From assembly GCF_921293095.1 (NCBI RefSeq), contig NC_060259.1, positions 42,513,812 through 42,577,811 on the forward strand: DNA of 64,000 bases, written 5' to 3'. The notes under the pieces are model-generated. The model was given only the letters and a program-made list of their open reading frames with translations, was not told the origin of the DNA and searched no databases. Numbering within the stretch: the stretch's first letter is position 1; each line of letters starts with the position of its first letter. Made by a program: the position numbers and the translations under genes. This document shows, one piece after another, positions 34,400 through 43,299 of the stretch. The stretch comes from Ischnura elegans (Eukaryota; Arthropoda; Insecta; Odonata; Coenagrionidae).

Positions 34400-36290
34400 C
34401 TGCCTTTCATAAACGTACATATGATTTTCTTAATTGCCTTCTTCCTGCTTCTCTTCCCATTGACATTTTAATGGCCACCATCAATGTAACATCTTTATAT
34501 TCTATAAACCTCACTCCTTCTATTTATACACCTTATGGTGAAGGCCTTGCCTCCCTTCAGCACTTTCTTGGCAATCAACCTACACCTCGCCACTGACTTT
34601 TTAGTTGATCTCTTTCTCCTCATCCTTACAAAAACGTCCTTTCTTTTGATGATAAACACTATCTACTGGTCAAAGGCTGTCGCATGGGAAGCAGATTCAG
34701 CCCTTCATATGAAAATTTATTTCTTGGCCTTCTCAAAGCTTTCCTATCTTCCTACCCACTTGGACCCTTTCTCAGGCTTTGCTTCTTTGATGACATTTCC
34801 CTTCTCTGGCCTTGTGGAGTGGACTCATTAAACTCTTTAATTACAGCACTGAAGGACTTCTCCACTGAAACAACATATCTAGATGTTTCAGTTTCCCTTG
34901 AAAAATCCAAAATTCAGCACTTCAGTCCATATTACTCCCACTAATAAGCAATACTTGCATTATACTACCTGTCACACACTAAACAAGTCCTTCATTGCTC
35001 TCTTCCCATTTGAGGCCAAAGAATCTGTAATAACCTGGAATCCCTGGGAAATTTTCTAAAATATCGACACGTCTTTTTTTTTTGACGAGGAGATTTTGTC
35101 TACCTTCAACAAAAGAAAATTCACCAAAAACTCACCCCTAACAAAAATCCCACAGACCTCTCACTTGAGGCTTCCTACTTCCCTGGCATGCAGTAATTTT
35201 AAAAGAACAACCTCACTAATACAAACATATTCCTTAATTACCCATCCTTAGTCTTTTGACATCTACTAAATACTTCATCCATCCTTAACACCACCGAACC
35301 AAAACTTTATCTACCCCACACTGTGATAATGGTAGTGTGCCTGTGTTATTCTCATAACCCAATCACTTCCAAAAAACTTTCTCGAATTTCCATTTCACTC
35401 TCATATCGCCCACCTACACAACTAATTATGTAGTATACGTTGTTTTAAGTAATGCTTGTCCAGCCTTTTACATTGATTTAATGACCAACTTCACTCCACC
35501 TTCAGGTTAGCAGCCATTGAGCCTCCTGCAATCCTTCCCCCCAATCTGCCTCACTTTCCGTCCCCACCCATGCTTTTTCCCACTATTTAGATTTTAATGA
35601 ATATTTCTGCCTTGGAATACTTGCCTCCCTCCCACTCTCCGCCTCATCACTGGAATTGAAAACCTCGGACTAGTTGCTCAAATGGCTGCACCAACCATTC
35701 AATCCTCCTGGTCTTATTAGGGCTCACTAATTTCTATCACCCTTTCTTCCTTCCCCTCCCTCCCTCATCTCACCCCTGCCCACCCTCTCCCTCCTACTTT
35801 CTCATCCTTACCACCTCTGCCTCCTTTCAGTCCCCTACTGTGTCCTTCCCAATGAAGAACGAGGAACAGTCAAATATTCGAAACTTCATGTCCACTAATA
35901 TTGTTCGTGTATTCACAAATTAACTCCTTTGTGTAAATTTACCTTGTAACCACACCTTAATGATGCATGCAACTCTCTGCCTTAGTGTACTGTTATCTAT
36001 TTTTTACCTTTCTGTCTCCTAGAAATTCCAATACCGTGCAACTACTTCCATGGCGGTATCTTACTCAATCCCAATCGATAGGAGAGGCGAATTGTGCTAC
36101 TATCTTGATTTGTGATCCAGAGCACTTTCATTGCCTCCATCTTTAAATATGTATGTTGACATCTGATGGACATAATCACTTTATTCTATATAGTTGTTGT
36201 GCCAGTATGAATCCGAGGCCTGATGAATGACTAAAGTCCATTGAAGCTGGTGAAGTGCAATATGCCAATTGGTATAATATCAACATTTAT
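34400..36290 (+). mobile_element. Decayed Penelope-like retroelement
   Basis: Across frameshifts, 34440-34960 encodes a reverse-transcriptase fragment. It includes ATINVTSLYSI, then FDDKHYLLVKGCRMGSRFSP, SYENLFLGLL, FFDDISLLWP (motif C with YxDD changed to FFDD) and TTYLDVSVSLEK. Downstream text (EPKLYLPHTVI) resembles the linker before a GIY-YIG domain. The end carries a hammerhead-like CTGATGA stem fold at 36220-36246. It has many stops and is not functional. Confidence 0.6.
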
Positions 36291-38009
36291 ATTGAAATAG
36301 TACTTTAATAGTGTATGCTCTGACAGATTCACCCCAGTTTTAGCTGCATTAGCTTTAGGATTTAAGTATAATTTTCTATATTTAAAATTCTAAAATAAAT
36401 TAATTCTTAGTTTTCAGTTTGAACTTTCCCTTTAAGTAAATACATAATTTGGACTCTAAAAGTATCAATGGATCTTACATAGTAACACAGTAAAATGTAA
36501 AAAAGCATTTCTTATGATTGTATGAATGTAATAAATATATGAATTACTCCAATGTTATTTGTATTGGTACCTACATTGATATTTTTCTATGAATCGTTGT
36601 TAAAATGTTAAATAATCAATGGACCAGTATTTGTCCAACTCAGTTCACTAATGTATTACATGCATACTAAGATCCTTGTAAAAGATATTTTAAATATTGT
36701 AGTTGATGAGGTCTGAAATGCACCTTTTTTCAACTTTGGAGGAATTTTTGACATGAATAGAATTTTCTTCTTTACCTTACCATGGAGTCATCCTTAACCC
36801 AAGTGTAATGTGATGCTTCATTGTGAAAATATCTTTATCAATGTCAGAGGCAGGCATATTCAGGTAAGTTTGCATGTAAGGCATTGAATGATTATTTGAA
36901 AGCCACTGAATTTCTTTCATTACTTGGAACTTAAATGCGTAACATGCGCAATTCCTATTAGGGCTGCAAATCTGGAAAATATTCTGCTTGTTTTTATTCA
37001 AGAGAGCAGCCCAGAAGTGAGGTCATATTTGAGGGCAAGTAATTCTAGTTTTGAGAAGTGATTTTTTTATGTAATGCTGAGTTTCAATTTTTCTGGCATG
37101 TTAAGTTAATTAAGGAGATTGACTTGATTCTTCTATCATGGTCCTAGAATCAGAATTTCCAGTGGTGAAAATTTGATTCAGCTGGACCTACTGAAAACCA
37201 TGGACTTCTGAGCAATGGTGCTCCCATTGATCACATATACTTTGGTATCAAAAACCTCACAGAACTTAACACTAGATTTCCAACCCAAGAGAGGTAACTC
37301 CTTAATTTACGGGCATTGGAGTTGGCAAGGCCTAATCCCTCACCTTCCAACTATAGGGTTTTGCATTCAAATCATTCGTCGATGGGATTATCACCTCCCT
37401 GAGTATGTATTTCTGTGGCTGTCCACTGTTATTTGTAGGAGAATATGTCTTACTTTGCGAGGTTAAAGAAGTCACCGATAAATGGGAAAATTTCCACATT
37501 CCTTTAAGTTTGAGGTAAAATCTATGTATTCTAAGCATAAAGCAAATATTTGTAACTTAGTAATTGATTTTATCCTGTTAGGAATATTATTCTATGAAAT
37601 CAACCATTACACTTCAGTGTCTTTTTCAAGTATCTTTGCATGATATTGATCACAGTCGGCACTGAGAAAATTGCTATGTATTTCCCATTCCTACACTGTA
37701 ATTTCTTTTAGGTAGAAGTTCCAATGTATTTGTTGTCCTTAAGTTAGCTGTGCATTGAATACATATATGTAGGTGTTTCATAATTTGTTTTTCAAAGCAA
37801 AAGACAACTTTATGGTGAGACAATGTCCTCACTTAATCCCCTCAGCCACATATGACAAGTACGTTTGTGCATAATGCGATGCATTGAAATAGTCAATAAA
37901 GTTAACTGATTCAGTAATGCTTGATTTTTTATAATCTGAGTCACTCAGCGATTCAACCCATAGGTTTGCATAAGGGGGCCAGCTTCTTTTCCTAGACCAC
38001 CTTGCAATA
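36291..38009. other. Intergenic stretch: no feature supported
   Basis: AT-rich sequence, short frames only, no repeat ends recognised. Confidence 0.4.
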
Positions 38010-38551
38010 GGGTGGTTTCCTATTTTTTTTAATTACATGAATTGAAAAATTATTATTCCTGGAGTACATAATTCACGCTTTTAGATTTTTGAATTACAAT
38101 TTCTATTATTCACGATTAAATGAAAAGTGAATATTTTCAAGCGTGCGAAAACGTGACGGCTAAGTATGAATGCAGGGAAAAGCCTGTGAGACGTCATTCT
38201 GGTTCCAGCTGCCGCCGTGAGAGGCCACCTTGGTGCGAGACTATGAGTACCGATACGATGCAGGCTGGTAGCAGGTATCAAAGTATCCTGCTAGCAGGTA
38301 GCGCTTGGCTTAAATAAGGATTATTAATACCCTATCAAACGAAGGAAACTTTCCGGCCATAGGCAATTTTAGTAGGTGATTATTAAGAAATGTTTCCCTG
38401 AGCTCTCTGCCCCATGCATGCATTGGTAATCTCAGATGATGTAAACTTCTTATTACTCATATAGAATCTAGGTCCCTGTGACGTCATGTGGAGTGGCATC
38501 GCATGGGTGCCAATCTAGCCTTTTTCAAATGAGGTTAAAATTGACCATTAA
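38010..38551 (+). repeat. Unclassified dispersed repeat, copy 1 (left part)
   Basis: It matches the reverse complement of 52145-52735 over its whole length (shared text includes AAATAAGGATTATTAATACC, CCTGCTAGCA and CTAGGTCCCTGTGACGTCA). It is interrupted at a TTAA (38548-38551) by the piggyBac element and appears to continue at 42221. No coding potential seen. Confidence 0.75.
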
Positions 38552-39041
38552 CCCTCCAGCTGAGCATCCCGCGATTTCCACGTGCACGCGCCACCAGTAA
38601 ATTTTGAGCATCCCGTGATTTTTTCGTGCAGCCTGCTTCTTGAGCTTATGTCTATGCGCATCCCGCTATTTTACCGTGCAGTGTTTTCCTGTACATAGGA
38701 GGTAATCGTGAGCACGTAGTTTTTTATTTTGGCACTATGTGGCATATGTCGTCACTTTTTCTCAGTTTGATTTCATGGCAGTTTTCCGTGCCGCCTACTC
38801 GCAATGGGACTCACTGTGTTTTCATAACTTTTTCCTGAGATTATCATATTTACACAAATTTTTATTCATTTTTCTAACTTTACCAATCCATTGTATTTTT
38901 CAGCGCAAGTATAATTTACATAACAGCTTATAATGACTCAAATCAAATTTTATTCGTTGAAAGTTATGCTTTCCACGTGTCCTTTAGACAGTACCTATTG
39001 TTATTTCTATTTTACCTAGTTTCTGTATTCCACTTTGAATA

Positions 39042-39735
39042 ATGTCTTCGGAATCTGAAGATGAAGACAACTCTCCAGGAATGCAGATAGTGGATTCAGA
39101 TGAGGAATCACTTGATCTGGAAAGTGGAAGTGAAGACGATTTAATAGTTTGGACGAAGAGGATGAAGACAGTGACGACGAAGATGTTCCTTGCAGGGAAT
39201 GGTGTAAATTGGATATGAAAAGGATTCCGCCAGCACCTCCAAGGTTTCCCTTCTGTGAAAAATCAGGAATTACTGCAAATATTGCCCCTAATGCTAAGCC
39301 TTTGCAGTACTTTGAGTTATTCTTTGATGATGTTTTACTAGAGATAGTTGTTAGGGAGACCAATTCATATGCTAATCAGTGCATCATGAATAGTAGAGCC
39401 AAGAAAAGGTCTCGACATAAGAAATGGACTCCAGTCATAGTGAAGAAGATGAGATTGTTCTTTGCCATTATGATGCTGCAAGGCATTATCAAAATGCCAC
39501 GCCAGGAATGGTCTTGTTCCTAATGAAAAATATTGCATACTCCAGTTTTTTCTGAGTTGATGACTGTGGATCGATATATCTTGCTTCAGAGGTATATTCA
39601 TTTTACCAATAATGATAGCTTCAAGAAAGACCAGCATCCAAATCCAAAACTCTGGAAGTTTTATGAGGTTATGGAGAATTTGAGGAAACTTTTCCATAAA
39701 TAATATATTCCAGATCAGACTCTCAGCATAGTCGA
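39042..39735 (+). pseudogene. piggyBac transposase, N-terminal part
   Basis: ATG at 39042 starts an acidic leader (SSESEDEDNSPG) typical of piggyBac proteins. A frameshift near 39148 moves it to the frame that encodes LQYFELFFDDVLLEIVVRET, then SYANQCI, WTPVIVKKMRLFFAIMMLQG, IIKMPRQEW. Stops at 39521-39526 and 39701-39703 interrupt FSELMTVDRYILLQRYIHFT and YIPDQTLSI. The first catalytic Asp would follow TLSI, but the reading runs into the Penelope-like sequence. Inactive. Confidence 0.85.
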
Positions 39736-39736
39736 G

Positions 39737-41236
39737 TGGATCATCGAGTCGGCACCCAAACCACCTAGATTACATGGTCTACCCAAGATCCATAAGCAAG
39801 GTGTCCCTCTACAACCAATAGTGAGTGCAATAGACTCTCCCTCTCATAAACTTGCAAAATACTTGGCCCAGCAACTCGTACCGTTCTCCAGTCAGACGTC
39901 TACGCATGTAAAGAACTCCGCTCACTTCATTGAGATTATAAAAAAGGCCAAAATAAGCAAGGATGATTTTTTAGTGAGTTTCGATGTAGTGTCTCTCTTC
40001 ACAAACATCCCAATTGGTGAAGCCGTAGAGATTATCAAGACATTCACAAGTGACGGCCTCCCAGAAGACATCCCAAAGATGGTGGAATTTTGCCTGAGAA
40101 ACTTCACGTGGAACGGAAAATTCTACAGGCACACAAATGGTGCTGCAATGGGGTCCCCACTCTCCCCGGTAATCGCCAATCTTTTCATGGAAGATTTTGA
40201 ACGGAAAGCCCTGCAGTCCTTCAACAAAAAGCCAAAACTCTTTGTGAGGTATGTGGATGACACATTTGTGATATGGCCCCACGGAAAAGATGAACTCCAG
40301 AAGTTCTTGCACCACCTGAACGTACAAAATGCTGCCATAACATTTACCATGGAGATGGAAACGGACAATCGCCTACCTTTTCTAGACGTACTGGTCGAGA
40401 AGAAAGGAGATGGGACTTTGGGACACTCCGTTTTTCGTAAAAATACCCACACGGACCGATATCTCCATGCAGACTCCCATCACCACCCACAACAGAAATT
40501 CGGAGTAATTAAAACATTATTCCACCGAGCATGCTCCATCTCAGACGCTGCCTCCATCGAAAAAGAAAAACGGCATTTAATGGAAACTTTCCAGATGAAC
40601 GGCTTCCGGCGAGAAAACATCTTGAAGATTTTCCACAAAATGGAACGTAAGCAGTCGCGGATGGCCCCAAAAAGGACTAATGAAGAGAGCACTACTACAG
40701 AAAAGGCGAGGGCACACGCTATCCTACCTTACGTCGCCGGTACCACGGAAAAGATCGCGAGAGCTCTCCAGAAACACAACATCATGACCAGATTCAAATG
40801 CGTCACCAAGATGTCGAATAACCTCGTCAACACGAAAGACCACCACCCTAATGACATCTGTGGAGGAGTATATCAAATTAAATGCAGCTGCGGTGAGTCC
40901 TACATCGGCCAAACATCACGAGCACTGAAATGCCGAGTCCAAGAGCACAAAAGGGCAGTAAAAAATAGACATTTCACCCAGTCAGCGGTGGTGGAACACC
41001 AATGGAGTGGACCGACACACAATATTGATTTTGACAACGCCTCTCTTCTGAGCAAAGAAGGCCGCTACTACCAAAGAATAATCAGGGAGGCAATTGAAAT
41101 CGCCAAAACGACAAAGAACTTCAACCGTGAAGACGGCTACAATCTCGCCAGCGCGTGGAAAAGGGTCTTCAAAGATCCTGACCAATCAGGGCACACCTCG
41201 AGAAAAAAGGCGGCAAACGGGGTGTATATAAGATGA
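39737..41236 (+). CDS. Penelope-like element ORF: reverse transcriptase plus GIY-YIG endonuclease (5' truncated)
   Basis: The frame is open from 39704 to the TGA at 41236; its first codons are in frame with the host piggyBac remnant. Penelope-like text begins about 39737 (APKPPRLHGLPKIHKQGVP). Counting from the Met at 39821, RT motifs are FDVVSLFTNIPI, the GAAMGSPLSPVIANLFMEDF block and the catalytic RYVDDTFVIW (residues 143-152, Asp 146 and 147), then RLPFLDVLV. A GIY-YIG endonuclease follows: GVYQIKCSCGESYIG (349-363) and CRVQEHKRAV. The full family ORF is longer at the N-terminus, so this is a 5'-truncated copy. It has no internal stop and may be a young insertion. The first Met is internal, so translation is unlikely to start naturally here. 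Confidence 0.92.
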   Translation, partial: WIIESAPKPPRLHGLPKIHKQGVPLQPIVSAIDSPSHKLAKYLAQQLVPFSSQTSTHVKNSAHFIEIIKKAKISKDDFLVSFDVVSLFTNIPIGEAVEIIKTFTSDGLPEDIPKMVEFCLRNFTWNGKFYRHTNGAAMGSPLSPVIANLFMEDFERKALQSFNKKPKLFVRYVDDTFVIWPHGKDELQKFLHHLNVQNAAITFTMEMETDNRLPFLDVLVEKKGDGTLGHSVFRKNTHTDRYLHADSHHHPQQKFGVIKTLFHRACSISDAASIEKEKRHLMETFQMNGFRRENILKIFHKMERKQSRMAPKRTNEESTTTEKARAHAILPYVAGTTEKIARALQKHNIMTRFKCVTKMSNNLVNTKDHHPNDICGGVYQIKCSCGESYIGQTSRALKCRVQEHKRAVKNRHFTQSAVVEHQWSGPTHNIDFDNASLLSKEGRYYQRIIREAIEIAKTTKNFNREDGYNLASAWKRVFKDPDQSGHTSRKKAANGVYIR

Positions 41237-41262
41237 ACAAATTTCTGCATCAACACTTCAGT

Positions 41263-41304
41263 GGACCTGAGGAAGCCAACTGGAACGTTGGCGAAATATC
41301 GTCC
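41263..41304 (+). ncRNA. Hammerhead-ribozyme-like fold at the 3' end of the Penelope-like element
   Basis: GGAC (41263-41266) can pair with GUCC (41301-41304). CUGAGGA (41267-41273) is a CUGANGA core box. GCCAAC (41275-41280) pairs with GUUGGC (41287-41292) as helix II, followed by GAAA (41293-41296) and UAUC. Helix III would be minimal. Very short hammerheads are established for Penelope-like elements. The fold lies 27 bp after the ORF stop. Self-cleavage is not shown. Confidence 0.6.
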
Positions 41305-41394
41305 TACAAATGGATAAACGCGGAAGAATACCCGGAAAAACCAGCAGAATTCATCATAATCTCCGCGGAAGCCTACTTGAAAAGTATGGAATTC

Positions 41395-41735
41395 ATTCGT
41401 TCTATTTAAAAAAGCATTAAAAACAAAAAATGTTGACTTTGTAGAGTAAAGACTTTTACTAATTGAACAATCTATTGACGAATATGCAGATCCCAATTTC
41501 AAGTCGCCGAAAGGGAGGCCCAGCTATACCCCATCACCTCTGAGGCTTACTGGCAGAAATTTTGCCAGTCATATTCCTCCCAACCCCATCAAAAAGGAAC
41601 CCAGAAGGCAGTGTGCTGCTCCAAAAGAAATGAAAATGGGAAGAGAAAACGGAAAGAAACAAGAATCTCTGGTGCAAAGAGTGTGAAGTTGGACTATGCC
41701 TGGAGCCATGTTTCAAAATATATCATACACAGAGA
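41395..41735 (+). pseudogene. piggyBac transposase, C-terminal cysteine-rich part
   Basis: In shifting frames it reads LLLIEQSIDEYADPNFKSPK, GRPSYTPSPLRLTGRNFASH, IPPNPIKKEPRRQC, then CSKRNENGKRKRKET and KNLWCKECEVGLCLEPCFKI followed by YHT. This matches the RING-like cysteine-rich tail of piggyBac transposases. At least two frameshifts separate the blocks. Confidence 0.82.
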
Positions 41736-42220
41736 GAATATTGTATTTTTTTGGTATTTAAAAAAAAATCATTGTATATCTTGTTACGTATTTAAAGCCG
41801 ACTATCATACCCACAATCAGTATAAAACTATGTAAAAAATGTAAATGCCCTGGAGAAGTGTTGAAATATGTTTTAGTTGAGGTAATTGGTTGCTATTGAG
41901 TTGTATCAGGACAATTATAAAATTTTCATTGCTTCAAATTTTATGGTATAATCACATTATAAATAGTTTATATAGTAATACGCTAAATTTCAATATTTTC
42001 TCTGAACAATAGAAGATTTAGGAAAAGCTCATGTAATATGGATGCAACCCACATTACAAATATATAAAATTTTTGACGTTTCAAAAAATTGTTTAAAACT
42101 AATTTCAGAATTAATTTTTTATTTTGAAATAACTTATGAAATACTTTGACTTGAGTACATGCATAGAAAAAAATACATTTTTTTGATCAGAAATTAGAAA
42201 ATAATTCCACAGCTTGAGGG

Positions 42221-42260
42221 TTGACATTTGTCTGAACTGGGATTTCTATACATATTTAAG
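42221..42260 (+). repeat. Unclassified repeat, copy 1 continued after piggyBac
   Basis: TTGACATTTGTCTGAACTGG followed by GATTTCTATA aligns with the reverse complement of the second copy just beyond the matching TTGACC position near 52180. This indicates that the piggyBac split this repeat. Confidence 0.45.
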
Positions 42261-42442
42261 TTTGAATGTTATCATAATTTGCCTGAAGATACTTAATGAA
42301 TGCATGCACACACTGAACATTGTATTTACAAATCACTGGGTTATTTCAGACATTTTCACCTAGAGATTTTTAACTACAGCAAAGCATAGGACAGTGTTGT
42401 TCACAGGTGGTATCTATGGTGCAACTTGCAACCATTTATTCC

Positions 42443-42934
42443 ATACCCAAGCAGCAGATGATATCCATTGGATATCTAAGGCTGATAAATCCAAAACATG
42501 TTATTTCAGGATGGACATTTTGACAACCTTACATAGATATCCTATTTACAACATCGATGATGAGTAGTAAAAATAATGTTGCATAGATATCCAAGTTGTA
42601 ATATTCATGATATTAAAAAATTGTTGTTCTAACAGTATCCTTAGGTAGTGTATGTACTGTATATAATTGAAGAGCACAAATGTTTTGTCTGTATGTCTGG
42701 GATTTACCAAAAACCATAATTAACACACCATCTACTCATTAGATGCAGTGAAGATACCTAAGAGATGTATGGATCTCCAAGTCTGTGTTGGACATTCCTG
42801 CAATGTTTTCAGGTGGGTCGTTTGGATATTTGACAGATATCCATTAAATGTTAATTGGATTAACTTGGATATTAAATGGATGTCATATGTTAATGCAGAC
42901 CATGTTGTTGGAATATTGATTGCTGCTTGGGTAT
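42443..42934. mobile_element. Miniature inverted-repeat element (about 490 bp)
   Basis: ATACCCAAGCAGCA at 42443-42456 is the perfect complement of TGCTGCTTGGGTAT at 42921-42934. Internally it has many TGGATATC and GATATCCA motifs in both orientations. Non-coding. The superfamily is not assigned; TA is next to both cores. Confidence 0.65.
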
Positions 42935-43107
42935 TCTCCCCAAATTTTGGATTTTTAGTATTTTGGAGAATTTAATTCAAAATTAATGAAAATACACATA
43001 ATTAATGGAAACCTCCTTGTTCAGCTATACGACTTATCAAAAATTTAATACATGATGGGAAGTTGAGCTTCAGCTCATCATCAGCAACCAGATGCACAAA
43101 AAAGACA

Positions 43108-43299
43108 TTAAAACTGAATAATCTTCTTGGAGCTCACTTTCTCATGGTTTAACTTTCTTATATCTTCTGGAAGGGACTCCACAGGGCCCTCGGTCCCACA
43201 CCAAACAATGTCATCCTGAGAGTCCGCTGGTGTATTAGCACTCAAAGGACATTCACGGAAAAGATGGTTGGTTTCCCCACAGAGACGACATGCACCGCC
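43108..43299 (-). CDS. zcchc9: ZCCHC9 exon 3 (terminal)
   Basis: Acceptor TTTTTAG, 192 nt, phase 0. It encodes GGACRLCGETNHLFREC (knuckle 4), then an acidic/basic tail ending KKIIQF and TAA. The reading frame joins directly to GKYPK of exon 2. Confidence 0.93.
   Translation of the reverse strand, partial: GGACRLCGETNHLFRECPLSANTPADSQDDIVWCGTEGPVESLPEDIRKLNHEKVSSKKIIQF

Larger units (their letters stand above)
38552..42220 (+). mobile_element. piggyBac transposon, invaded by a Penelope-like element
   Basis: The left end is CCCTCCAGCTG after TTAA. The right end is CAGCTTGAGGG followed by TTGA, a one-base-changed TTAA. The ends are inverted repeats with one mismatch over 11 bp. The N- and C-terminal parts of a piggyBac transposase lie at 39042-39735 and 41395-41735, and a Penelope-like element lies between them. 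The catalytic middle of the transposase is missing, so insertion was accompanied or followed by deletion. Confidence 0.85.

Noticed and set aside
39016-41185. Several - strand frames of 60-118 codons
   Set aside because: They are antisense shadows of the piggyBac and Penelope-like coding sequence.
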